This document shows, piece by piece, positions 16,102-24,740 of a stretch of 64,000 bases of DNA. The notes beneath the pieces were generated by a model. The model was not told the origin of the DNA. It was given only the letters and a program-made list of their open reading frames with translations, and did not search any database. Position 1 is the first letter of the stretch; the number at the start of each line of letters is the position of its first letter. A program made the translations under genes and the position numbers. Source of the stretch: Paenibacillus peoriae KCTC 3763 (GTDB lineage Bacteria; Bacillota; Bacilli; Paenibacillales; Paenibacillaceae); NCBI RefSeq assembly GCF_000236805.1, contig NZ_AGFX01000011.1:310001-374000 (forward strand). Reading direction: 5' to 3'.

Positions 16102-17589
16102 ATGGAGCTTCAACAATTGGCTTCACTGCTGGCCGCCTCCCGCATTGTGGGGGACGGTACAGTGGATTGCCGAGGAATCGGGGCGGATTCACGTCGGGTG
16201 GAGCAGGGAGACTTGTTTCTGTGCTTGCCCGGTTTTACAGTGGACGGACATGACTATGCCGGGCAGGCAATTGCGTCCGGTGCGGCAGCCTTGGTTGTAG
16301 AGCGGGAGCTGGATGTGCCTGTTCCACAGCTTGTGGTTAAGGACGCTCGTTATGCCATGGCGGTTTTGTCGGATTATATGTTTGATTCACCGAGCCGCCG
16401 ATTGCGAATGATCGGCATCACCGGAACAAACGGCAAAACCACGATTACTTATCTAATTGAAAAAATCATGAATGATGCCGGAGTAAACACCGGACTGATC
16501 GGTACGATTCAAATGCGCTATGGTGGTCAGTCTCACCCTATGTCAGGCACTACGCCCGAAGCGGTAGAGCTGCAACGTTATCTCGGAAATATGGCAGAGC
16601 AAGGTGTTCAATGCTGTGTCATGGAGGTATCCTCACATGCACTGGAGCAGGGACGCGTCAAAGGAACTGATTTTCGTACCGCTATATTTACAAACCTGAC
16701 ACAGGATCACCTGGATTATCACAACACAATGGAGGAGTACCTTGCTGCCAAAGGACTTTTGTTTTCCAGATTGGGAAATGGCTTCTCGCGGGATGCGGCG
16801 GACAGTAAATATGCTGTTCTGAATGCGGATGATCCGGCCTCTTCTTACTTCCAGGCTCAAACTGCGGCCCAAGTCATTACATACGGTGTGGAAAAGGAAT
16901 CAGATGTGCAGGCATCCCGTATCATGATTGGCGCGAAGGGAACCTCCTTCCATGTGTCCACTTTTAAAGGGAATACCGATATTGAGCTTCGAATGGTAGG
17001 CAAATTCAATGTGTACAACGCATTAGCAGCCATCACGGCTGCTTTACTGGAAGGGATCTCGCTGGCCGATATTAAGCACAGTCTGGAGTCTATAGCAGGC
17101 GTAGACGGGCGGGTAGAGCCTGTAGATGCGGGTCAGCCATTTGCCGTGATTGTAGATTACGCCCATACTCCGGACGGATTGGAAAACGTTCTTCGCACGG
17201 TTAAGGAATTTGTGGTTGGTAAAATATGGTGTGTATTTGGATGCGGTGGAGATCGGGATCGTACCAAACGTCCTTTGATGGGAAAGATTGCCGCGCGATA
17301 CAGCGATCATTCGTTTATTACTTCCGACAACCCCCGAACAGAGGACCCGCAAGTTATCTTGAAAGACATCGAGCAGGGGCTGATTGACGAAGGGGTAGCC
17401 GCAGAACGATACGAGCTGATCGTAGATCGCAGAGCTGCTATTCATAAAGCTATTGAAATGGCAAGCCCTGACGATGTAGTATTGATTGCGGGAAAAGGTC
17501 ATGAGACCTACCAGCTGATCGGAAAAACGGTGCATGAATTCGATGACCGCATCGTAGCCAAAGAAGCGATAAGGGGTTTATCCAAGTGA
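16102..17589 (+). CDS. murE: UDP-MurNAc-L-Ala-D-Glu:meso-diaminopimelate ligase
   Basis: It adds the third stem-peptide residue to the cytosolic peptidoglycan precursor. The 495-residue protein has the Mur ligase domains in order: N-terminal UDP site, ATP-binding GITGTNGKTTITYLIEK near residue 110, and the C-terminal domain. The motif SDNPRTEDP near residue 412 has the DNPR sequence of enzymes that use meso-diaminopimelate rather than lysine, so the wall is of the mDAP type. The ATG at 16102 has GGAGG ten bases upstream. The stop codon overlaps the murF start. Confidence 0.96.
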   Translation: MELQQLASLLAASRIVGDGTVDCRGIGADSRRVEQGDLFLCLPGFTVDGHDYAGQAIASGAAALVVERELDVPVPQLVVKDARYAMAVLSDYMFDSPSRRLRMIGITGTNGKTTITYLIEKIMNDAGVNTGLIGTIQMRYGGQSHPMSGTTPEAVELQRYLGNMAEQGVQCCVMEVSSHALEQGRVKGTDFRTAIFTNLTQDHLDYHNTMEEYLAAKGLLFSRLGNGFSRDAADSKYAVLNADDPASSYFQAQTAAQVITYGVEKESDVQASRIMIGAKGTSFHVSTFKGNTDIELRMVGKFNVYNALAAITAALLEGISLADIKHSLESIAGVDGRVEPVDAGQPFAVIVDYAHTPDGLENVLRTVKEFVVGKIWCVFGCGGDRDRTKRPLMGKIAARYSDHSFITSDNPRTEDPQVILKDIEQGLIDEGVAAERYELIVDRRAAIHKAIEMASPDDVVLIAGKGHETYQLIGKTVHEFDDRIVAKEAIRGLSK

Positions 17590-18992
17590 TGAAAAGAACA
17601 ATCGGTCAAATTGCCTCCATGAGCGGGGGAACGCTTCACAGTGAAGCGGACGCTGAACAGATGGTTGAGGGCGTTTTTACAGATTCACGCAAGCCGCAAA
17701 GCCAAGGGCTGTTCGTTCCACTTTCCGGCGAGCGATTTGACGGGCATAATTATGTGCAGCAGATCATGAGCGAGGCAGGTGCAGCTGCTTTTTTATGGCA
17801 AAAGGATCACGGAGCGCCTCCAGCGGGAAACGCCATAGAAGTAGAGGATACATTAGAAGCTCTCCAGCAGCTGGCAGCTGCATATTTGTGTGAAACTGGC
17901 GTTTCAGTCGTTGGAATCACAGGAAGCAACGGTAAGACGACGACTAAAGACATCGTGACGGCTCTGTTGGACACGACTTTTAAAGTACACAAAACCGAAG
18001 GAAATTATAACAATCATATCGGTTTGCCTTTAACGGTACTGTCCATGCCGCAGGATACAGATATTCTTATTCTTGAAATGGGGATGAGCGGACGCGGTGA
18101 GATCCGCCTGCTAACTAATATTGCAAGGCCGGATGTTGCCGTCATTACCAATATAGGCGAGTCTCACTTGCTCCAGCTCGGTTCCCGCGCGGAAATCGCT
18201 CGTGCAAAGCTGGAAATCGCCAGTGGCCTCAAGCCCGGTGGTTTGCTGATCTACAACGGTGATGAACCACTATTGCCACAAGTGCTGGCGGAGCCTGCAA
18301 CGGTCAAGCCTGAAGGTTTAAAATGGTTTACGTTCGGGATATCCAAGAACAATGATGATTATCCAACAGCGATCACTTCGGATGAAGAAGGCAGCTTATT
18401 CACAACAGCCCAAGCTGGCAAAGAGGCTTTCCGACTCCCCTTGCTTGGACAGCACAATATTGTAAACGGGTTGGCAGCGCTGGCGGTAGCGCGTCATTTT
18501 AATGTCGATGCAGATCATATACGCAAAGGGCTGTCGTCTTTGAAACTGACAGGTATGCGCATTGAGGTTGTGAGATGCTCTGACGGACTTACTGTGCTAA
18601 ACGATGCCTATAACGCCAGTCCTGCTTCAATGAAGGCTGCACTACAGACGTTATCCGGGTACAAAACGGACGGACGTAAAATTGCCGTGCTTGGTGATAT
18701 GCTGGAGCTGGGACCGGAGGAAAAGCAATTCCATGAGGAAATCGGGCTTTTTGCAGCTAAGCACGACGTAGAGGAACTGTTTACCTACGGTGAGCTGGGG
18801 ATGTCTATTGCGCAGGGAGCTTTAGGGCTAATGCCAACTGAACAAGTACACGCTTATACGGATAAGGAAAAGCTGATCCACCATTTGCGGACTTATCTCC
18901 ATGCTAATGATATTGTGCTGGTTAAGGCATCCAGAGGGATGCGATTGGAAGAAATTGTGGATGCGCTGAAAAACGGTCCGCTACAGAACTGA
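17589..18992 (+). CDS. murF: UDP-MurNAc-tripeptide:D-Ala-D-Ala ligase
   Basis: It adds the D-Ala-D-Ala dipeptide to make the UDP-MurNAc-pentapeptide. A Mur ligase of 467 residues with VVGITGSNGKTTTKDIVTALL near residue 108, EGNYNNHIGLPLTVL near 138 and LNDAYNASPASMKAAL near 338, all diagnostic of MurF. The ATG at 17589 shares its A with the murE stop (TGATG), which suggests translational coupling; the GTG one codon earlier is the alternative. It precedes mraY by 22 bases. Confidence 0.95.
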   Translation: MKRTIGQIASMSGGTLHSEADAEQMVEGVFTDSRKPQSQGLFVPLSGERFDGHNYVQQIMSEAGAAAFLWQKDHGAPPAGNAIEVEDTLEALQQLAAAYLCETGVSVVGITGSNGKTTTKDIVTALLDTTFKVHKTEGNYNNHIGLPLTVLSMPQDTDILILEMGMSGRGEIRLLTNIARPDVAVITNIGESHLLQLGSRAEIARAKLEIASGLKPGGLLIYNGDEPLLPQVLAEPATVKPEGLKWFTFGISKNNDDYPTAITSDEEGSLFTTAQAGKEAFRLPLLGQHNIVNGLAALAVARHFNVDADHIRKGLSSLKLTGMRIEVVRCSDGLTVLNDAYNASPASMKAALQTLSGYKTDGRKIAVLGDMLELGPEEKQFHEEIGLFAAKHDVEELFTYGELGMSIAQGALGLMPTEQVHAYTDKEKLIHHLRTYLHANDIVLVKASRGMRLEEIVDALKNGPLQN

Positions 18993-19014
18993 TGTTGACG
19001 AGAGGAAGACTCCC

Positions 19015-19983
19015 ATGGATATTCAATTATTACTGCTGACGATCGTCGTATCGTTTATACTGGCGGTCATTGCCGCTCCACTGCTTATTCCGCTGCTGCG
19101 GCGTATGAAATTCGGCCAGCAGGTCCGGGATGACGGGCCACAAAGCCATCTTAAAAAGATAGGTACGCCTACAATGGGCGGTATCGTGATTTTGCTGGCT
19201 TTTACGCTGACCTTTCTTAAGTTTTCAGCTATCAAAAATACGGACTTTTACGTTTTATTGGTCGCTACGCTCGGCTTCGGGCTGATCGGCTTTTTGGATG
19301 ACTATATCAAAATTGTATTCAAGCGCTCACTGGGTCTGACGGCGCGCCAAAAGCTGTTCGGGCAATTATTGTTTGGCGGGATTATGTGCTGGCTTTTGCT
19401 CAGCAATGATCATAGTACTGCCATCGGCATTCCGGGTACCTCATGGTCATTTGATTGGGGCGGCTGGTTTTACTACCCGTTCATCATTATCATGATGCTG
19501 GCAATCAGCAATGCTGTCAATTTCACAGACGGGCTGGACGGGCTGCTGTCCGGTACCAGTGCGATTGCCTTCGCCGCTTATGCCATCGTCGCGATTCAGG
19601 CGACCTCGCTTCCGGCTGCGGTATGCTCAGCGGCGATGATTGGTGCTGTGCTTGGTTTTCTTGTATACAATGCACACCCTGCCAAAGTATTTATGGGCGA
19701 CACGGGCTCGCTGGGCATCGGTGGCGCTATGGGTGCCATCGCTATCGTTACGAAAAGCGAAATTTTATTCATTATTATCGGTGGCATATTCGTGATTGAA
19801 ATGCTGTCCGTGGTCTTGCAGGTGGCTTCCTTTAAAACACGTGGCAAACGCATTTTCAAAATGAGCCCAATTCATCATCATTTCGAGCTATCCGGCTGGT
19901 CCGAATGGCGCGTAGTTATCACATTCTGGGCTGTAGGACTGCTGCTGGCAGGACTCGGACTTTATCTCAACAAGGGGTTGTAG
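19015..19983 (+). CDS. mraY: Phospho-N-acetylmuramoyl-pentapeptide transferase
   Basis: It transfers phospho-MurNAc-pentapeptide to undecaprenyl phosphate, making lipid I at the inner face of the membrane. The 322-residue protein has about ten membrane segments. Catalytic and metal motifs are visible: GTPTMGG near residue 50, LGFGLIGFLDDYIK near 87 with the two Asp, NFTDGLDGL near 168, VFMGDTGSLGIGG near 224, and SPIHHHFEL near 285. The ATG has GAGAGGAAG upstream. murD follows after 4 bases. Confidence 0.96.
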   Translation: MDIQLLLLTIVVSFILAVIAAPLLIPLLRRMKFGQQVRDDGPQSHLKKIGTPTMGGIVILLAFTLTFLKFSAIKNTDFYVLLVATLGFGLIGFLDDYIKIVFKRSLGLTARQKLFGQLLFGGIMCWLLLSNDHSTAIGIPGTSWSFDWGGWFYYPFIIIMMLAISNAVNFTDGLDGLLSGTSAIAFAAYAIVAIQATSLPAAVCSAAMIGAVLGFLVYNAHPAKVFMGDTGSLGIGGAMGAIAIVTKSEILFIIIGGIFVIEMLSVVLQVASFKTRGKRIFKMSPIHHHFELSGWSEWRVVITFWAVGLLLAGLGLYLNKGL

Positions 19984-19987
19984 ACAA

Positions 19988-21409
19988 ATGAACCATCCAG
20001 ACGCATACCGAGATCAGGAAGTTGTCGTTATAGGTCTAGCCAAAAGCGGTGTACAGGTTGCCAAGGTGCTGCATCAGGCAGGAGCCAAGCTGACCGTCAA
20101 TGATAAAAAAGACAGGGAACAATGTCCCGAAGCTTCTGAATTAGAGGCTTTGGGAATTTCCGTTTTATGCGGGGGGCACCCGGAGGGACTGATTCATCCG
20201 GGTGTGAAGCTGGTTGTCAAAAATCCAGGCATCCCTTATACCGCCCCGCCTGTACAGAAAGCTGTCGAGCTCGGCATTGAGGTTGTGACCGAAGTTGAGG
20301 TTGCCTACCATCTGTGTAAAGCCCCGATCATCGGAATTACCGGCTCCAATGGTAAAACGACCACGACCACGTGGGTGGGCAAGCTGTTGGAGTCTTCTGG
20401 CATGAATCCGATCGTGGCTGGTAATATCGGAACTCCATTATGTGAGGCGGCTGTGGACGCCAAGACAGATGAGTGGATGGTTGTGGAGCTGAGCAGCTTT
20501 CAATTAAAAGGAACAAAGGATTTTAAGCCTGCTGTTGCTTGCTTGCTCAATGTAGCTGAGACCCATCTGGACTACCATGGAGGCATGGAGGATTATGTTG
20601 CATCCAAGGCACGTCTGTTTGCCAATCAAACGTCTACTGATACAGCGGTGGTGAACTGGGATGATCCGGTCTGCCGGGAGCTTGTGCCCTATATTAAGGC
20701 GAAGCTGCTTCCGTTCTCGATGACGGAACGTTTGCAGGAAGGGTTGTTTGCTGACCCGCCATACATACCGGATGTGACGGATGATATCGAACGAAGCATC
20801 GTATATCGCGATAGCCTTGGGGTGGTGCATCCCATTATAGGTGTAGCCGAGATTGGCCTGCCGGGCCGTTTTAACGTGGAAAATGCGCTGGCTGCTTGCG
20901 CAATAGCTATTGCCGCAGGTGCAGAGCCTGCGAAGCTGGCAGAACCATTAAGCGCTTTTCGCGGTGTAGAACATCGGCTTGAATATGTCATAGAGCATGC
21001 CGGAGCAGCCTATTACAATAATTCCAAAGCAACCAATTCCAAAGCGACTATGATGGCCCTATCTTCCTTTAAGCAACCCATTGTACTGATTGCCGGAGGG
21101 TTGGATCGCGGCTCAGATTATACGGAGCTTGTACCGTCTCTGCAGGAGCATGTAAAGGCCGTTGTGCTCTTGGGTGAGACACGGCATAAGCTGGCAGATC
21201 GGGCCCATCAGGCCGGAATAGAGCATGTCGAGGTCGTCGATAATGGGGAGGACGCCGCCGCTACGCTCGTGGAGGCTGTGAACAAGGCGGCAGAATTTGC
21301 TGAGCCGGGAGATGTGGTATTACTCTCACCCGCTTGTGCAAGCTGGGATATGTTCCGATCCTATGAAGAGCGTGGACGTATTTTTAAAGAGGCGGCGCAT
21401 AAATTGTAA
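19988..21409 (+). CDS. murD: UDP-MurNAc-L-Ala:D-glutamate ligase
   Basis: It adds D-glutamate to UDP-MurNAc-L-Ala in the cytosol. The 473-residue Mur ligase has the Rossmann-like N-terminal VIGLAKSGVQVAKVL, ATP-binding GITGSNGKTTTTTWVGKLL near residue 117, NVAETHLDYHGGMEDYVASK near 188 and the C-terminal LLSPACASWDMFRSYEERG near 440, which is specific to MurD. The ATG follows an AAGGGG site. A hairpin lies between this gene and spoVE, so the two may not be fully cotranscribed. Confidence 0.95.
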   Translation: MNHPDAYRDQEVVVIGLAKSGVQVAKVLHQAGAKLTVNDKKDREQCPEASELEALGISVLCGGHPEGLIHPGVKLVVKNPGIPYTAPPVQKAVELGIEVVTEVEVAYHLCKAPIIGITGSNGKTTTTTWVGKLLESSGMNPIVAGNIGTPLCEAAVDAKTDEWMVVELSSFQLKGTKDFKPAVACLLNVAETHLDYHGGMEDYVASKARLFANQTSTDTAVVNWDDPVCRELVPYIKAKLLPFSMTERLQEGLFADPPYIPDVTDDIERSIVYRDSLGVVHPIIGVAEIGLPGRFNVENALAACAIAIAAGAEPAKLAEPLSAFRGVEHRLEYVIEHAGAAYYNNSKATNSKATMMALSSFKQPIVLIAGGLDRGSDYTELVPSLQEHVKAVVLLGETRHKLADRAHQAGIEHVEVVDNGEDAAATLVEAVNKAAEFAEPGDVVLLSPACASWDMFRSYEERGRIFKEAAHKL

Positions 21410-21438
21410 GTAGGGGGGTTGGATAAGCCCCTACTTTT
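21408..21438 (+). terminator. Terminator-like hairpin between murD and spoVE
   Basis: A perfect 9-bp stem (21408-21416 with 21428-21436) that starts inside the murD stop codon, followed by only four or five T. It could be a weak terminator that lowers read-through from the mur genes into spoVE. Confidence 0.55.
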
Positions 21439-21458
21439 ATGCAAGGGGTGGCCTCCTG

Positions 21459-22556
21459 ATGAAGCAATCTCGTTCGGCGCCGGATATATGGCTTTTCGTC
21501 TGTATTGTAAGCTTGTTAGCCATCGGCATGATTATGGTATATAGCGCGGGCGCCGTCCTCGCTTTTCACGAGTACGGGGACTCCTACTATTTTGTAAAAC
21601 GGCAATTGCTTTTTGCGGGGCTTGGTCTTGTAGCGATGTATTTTACTGCCCGAACGGACTATCGAATCTGGCAGAAATATGCCAAGGTCGTGCTGTTGAT
21701 CTGTCTTGCGTTGCTGGTTGCCGTGTTAATTCCCGGCATTGGTGTAGTTAGGGGCGGAGCACGGAGCTGGCTGGGTATCAGCTCTTTCGGCATTCAGCCT
21801 TCCGAGTTTATGAAGCTGGGCATGATTCTTTATCTCGCCCAATGGCTCAGTCGTGCGGATTATGATATTAGTTCTTTTACGCGTGGCCTATTGCCCCCGC
21901 TTGGACTCATGGGACTGGCCTTTGGCCTGATCATGCTGCAGCCCGATTTGGGTACAGGTACAGTGATGATGGGAGCATCTATGCTGATCGTATTTACAGC
22001 TGGTGCGCGCATGAAGCATCTTGGTCTGTTGGCCTTGTCGGGGGCAGCAGGATTTGCTGCACTGATCGCGGCTGCGCCTTATCGACTCCAGCGGATTACG
22101 GCTTTTCTGGACCCTTGGTCCGATCCGCTTGGAGCAGGCTATCAAATTATTCAATCGCTATATGCCATTGGACCTGGTGGATTGGCGGGTCTGGGACTTG
22201 GCATGAGTCGGCAGAAATACAGTTATGTTCCCGAGCCGCAGACAGATTTTATCTTTTCTATTTTGGCGGAGGAGCTTGGTTTTATCGGCGGAATGACGGT
22301 GCTGGGACTCTTTCTGGTACTTGTATGGAGAGGAATGCGTGTCGCTATTACCATTCCCGACACCTACGGCAGCTTGCTTGCGGTAGGCATTGTCGGAATG
22401 GTCGCCGTGCAGGTTGTCATTAACATCGGTGTTGTCATCGGCTTAATGCCGGTGACAGGAATAACATTGCCCTTAATCAGCTATGGAGGTTCTTCTCTGA
22501 CGCTGATGCTAACTGCGTTGGGTATTTTACTGAATTTATCACGTTATGCGAGGTGA
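21459..22556 (+). CDS. spoVE: FtsW/SpoVE-type SEDS peptidoglycan polymerase
   Basis: A polytopic SEDS protein of 365 residues with about ten membrane segments, which polymerises lipid II together with a class B PBP. Family motifs visible are GGARSWLGISSFGIQPSEFMKLG near residue 105, LQPDLGTGTVMMG near 162, and PVTGITLPLISYGGSS near 326. In B. subtilis the copy at this locus is SpoVE, acting with SpoVD in cortex synthesis, while FtsW is encoded elsewhere. Whether this copy is only sporulation-specific cannot be told from sequence. The ATG has AAGGGGTGG upstream and murG follows 6 bases after the stop. Confidence 0.88.
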   Translation: MKQSRSAPDIWLFVCIVSLLAIGMIMVYSAGAVLAFHEYGDSYYFVKRQLLFAGLGLVAMYFTARTDYRIWQKYAKVVLLICLALLVAVLIPGIGVVRGGARSWLGISSFGIQPSEFMKLGMILYLAQWLSRADYDISSFTRGLLPPLGLMGLAFGLIMLQPDLGTGTVMMGASMLIVFTAGARMKHLGLLALSGAAGFAALIAAAPYRLQRITAFLDPWSDPLGAGYQIIQSLYAIGPGGLAGLGLGMSRQKYSYVPEPQTDFIFSILAEELGFIGGMTVLGLFLVLVWRGMRVAITIPDTYGSLLAVGIVGMVAVQVVINIGVVIGLMPVTGITLPLISYGGSSLTLMLTALGILLNLSRYAR

Positions 22557-22562
22557 GCGTTT

Positions 22563-23672
22563 ATGCGCGTCGTGTTGAGCGGCGGCGGTACCGGAGGGCA
22601 TATTTATCCGGCGCTGGCCGTAGCCAGACAGTGCGAAGAGATTAATCCGGACGCTGAATTTTTATACATTGGCGGTCAACGAGGACTCGAAAGCAAGCTG
22701 GTTCCTCAGGAAAAAATTCCATTTGAGGCTATTGATATCACAGGATTTCGTCGCAGCTTGTCTGTGGAAAATATAAAAACGATCATGCGCTTTTTCCAAG
22801 GGGTTCGCAGGTCCAAAGCGTTATTAAAAAAATTCAAGCCAGATATCGTCATAGGCACTGGGGGCTATGTATGCGGCCCTGTCGTCTATGCAGCTTCCAA
22901 GCTGGGCATACCCAGCATTATTCATGAGCAAAATGCGATTCCAGGCCTGACCAATGCATTTCTGAGCCGCTATGTAGATACGGTTGCCGTTAGCTTTGAA
23001 GGCTCTGAAGGAGCTTTTCCCAAAGCCAAAAATGTATTGTATACCGGTAATCCACGCGCTACGACAGTTCGTTTGGCTAACCGGGATCGAGGCTTTGCTA
23101 CGATCGGGGTTCCGATGAATAGCACGGTTGTACTTGTGGTAGGTGGCAGCAGGGGGGCGAAGGCTATTAATGATGCTATGATTGCCATGGCTCCGCAACT
23201 TTCGCAACTGAAAGACGTCCATTTTGTATATGTGACTGGTGAATCTTACTATGAACAGACGCTCGACAGCATACGGAATCAGATCGGCTCATTGCCCAAC
23301 CATCTTCACGTGCTTCCCTATATTCACAATATGCCAGAGGTGCTGGCTTGTACCTCTTTAATCGTTAATCGCGCTGGCGCGTCCTTTTTGGCCGAGATTA
23401 CATCGTTGGGTATTCCGTCCATTCTGATTCCATCACCTAATGTGACCAATAATCATCAGGAGGCCAATGCCCGCACACTCGAAAAGGCAGGCGCTTCGGT
23501 AATGATCGTGGAAAAGGAATTGAGCGGTTCTTCTCTGTTTCAGACCATTGCGGGAATTATGGGGGATGAAGCATTGCGTAACCGGATGGCAGAGTCGGCG
23601 TCTGCACTTGGCAAGCCTGACTCGGCAGATATTTTAGTAAAAGAAATGGAGCGCCTTGCCCGTAAAAGGTAG
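22563..23672 (+). CDS. murG: UDP-GlcNAc:lipid I N-acetylglucosaminyltransferase
   Basis: It converts lipid I to lipid II on the cytosolic face of the membrane. A GT28-family enzyme of 369 residues with the N-terminal glycine loop VVLSGGGTGGHIYPALAVA, the second glycine loop DIVIGTGGYVCGPVVYAA near residue 95, a donor-domain loop VVGGSRGAKAIND near 195, and NRAGASFLAEI near 269 with IPSPNVTNNHQEANA near 290. It starts at ATG 22563 and follows spoVE by 6 bases. Confidence 0.96.
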   Translation: MRVVLSGGGTGGHIYPALAVARQCEEINPDAEFLYIGGQRGLESKLVPQEKIPFEAIDITGFRRSLSVENIKTIMRFFQGVRRSKALLKKFKPDIVIGTGGYVCGPVVYAASKLGIPSIIHEQNAIPGLTNAFLSRYVDTVAVSFEGSEGAFPKAKNVLYTGNPRATTVRLANRDRGFATIGVPMNSTVVLVVGGSRGAKAINDAMIAMAPQLSQLKDVHFVYVTGESYYEQTLDSIRNQIGSLPNHLHVLPYIHNMPEVLACTSLIVNRAGASFLAEITSLGIPSILIPSPNVTNNHQEANARTLEKAGASVMIVEKELSGSSLFQTIAGIMGDEALRNRMAESASALGKPDSADILVKEMERLARKR

Positions 23673-23818
23673 TCCGCAGCGCAGTTTGGGCGGTTGTCAC
23701 ACACCGGGCGCTATTGACATAGGATACCCTATAGATTGTGACCATCACTCAGGCTGCCGGTTGTCAGGTGAGAGCCTCATAACGATGCGGGGGCAAGCAA
23801 CAAGGAGGTTTCAGTACA

Positions 23819-24724
23819 ATGCAGCAATGGATGCCATTATTAGCGGAACATGATATCGGAAAAGTGCTGGAGCATGAGCCGCTGTCCAAATATACGACAT
23901 GGAAGATTGGAGGCCCTGCGGATGCTCTTGTCATCCCGGATACCAAGGAGCAGCTGGCAAGGGTTTTACGGCTGGCTTGTGAGCACGGTATCCCCTGGAT
24001 GCAGTTGGGGAGGGGCTCCAACATGCTCGTTTCCGACAAAGGAATACGGGGGCTTGTGATCAAACTGGGGCCGGGATTTGATTATGTCCATTTTGAGGAT
24101 GAACGGATCATCGCTGGCGGAGGCGTGTCACTGGTCAAACTGTGTGTTATGGCTAGTAAGCAGGGGCTGTCCGGCCTTGAATTTGCGGGAGGAATCCCGG
24201 GATCAGTCGGGGGAGCTGTCTACATGAACGCCGGTGCCCATGGGTCTGATGTGTCACAAATATTCCAGTCCGCTGAGATTGTGCTGGATACAGGGGAATT
24301 GGCTGTGTACGATGCCGAGGACATGCGTTTCAGCTATCGCCACTCCGTGCTGCATGAGCAGCGTGGAATGGTGACAGAGGCAGTATTTCAGATGAAGCGG
24401 GGCGACCGCGAGGAAATTTCAGCGGCGCTTACGGCTTTTAAAGACCGCCGCAGGCTGACTCAGCCGTTACAGTTAGCTTGCGCAGGAAGCGTGTTCCGTA
24501 ATCCGCCCGGTGACTATGCCGCCCGGCTTATTGAAAGCGCAGGTCTGAAAGGCTTGAAGGCGGGAGGCGCTGAAGTATCTGTACAGCACGCCAATTTCAT
24601 TGTAAATACCGGTCAAGCGACAGCAGAGGACGTGCTTACCCTAATGAAGCATATTCAAAGTACAATATCATCTCAAACCGGCATCAAGCTAGTTCCGGAG
24701 GTTTTCGTAGTGGGTGAGCGGTAA
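23819..24724 (+). CDS. murB: UDP-N-acetylenolpyruvoylglucosamine reductase
   Basis: A flavoenzyme that reduces the enolpyruvyl product of MurA to UDP-MurNAc. At 301 residues it is a type II (shorter) MurB. It has the FAD-binding TTWKIGGPADALV near residue 24, LGRGSNMLVSD near 63, GLEFAGGIPGSVGGAVYMNAGAHG near 120, a conserved YRHSVL near 176, and SVFRNPPGDYAARLIESAGLKG near 222. The ATG has AAGGAGG 11 bases upstream. The 146-base gap after murG holds no clear gene. murA follows 16 bases after the stop. Confidence 0.96.
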   Translation: MQQWMPLLAEHDIGKVLEHEPLSKYTTWKIGGPADALVIPDTKEQLARVLRLACEHGIPWMQLGRGSNMLVSDKGIRGLVIKLGPGFDYVHFEDERIIAGGGVSLVKLCVMASKQGLSGLEFAGGIPGSVGGAVYMNAGAHGSDVSQIFQSAEIVLDTGELAVYDAEDMRFSYRHSVLHEQRGMVTEAVFQMKRGDREEISAALTAFKDRRRLTQPLQLACAGSVFRNPPGDYAARLIESAGLKGLKAGGAEVSVQHANFIVNTGQATAEDVLTLMKHIQSTISSQTGIKLVPEVFVVGER

Positions 24725-24740
24725 ACTCGGAGGTGATACA

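Noticed and set aside
23656-23853. 65-codon frame between murG and murB
   Set aside because: It overlaps both gene ends, has no ribosome site and no motif.
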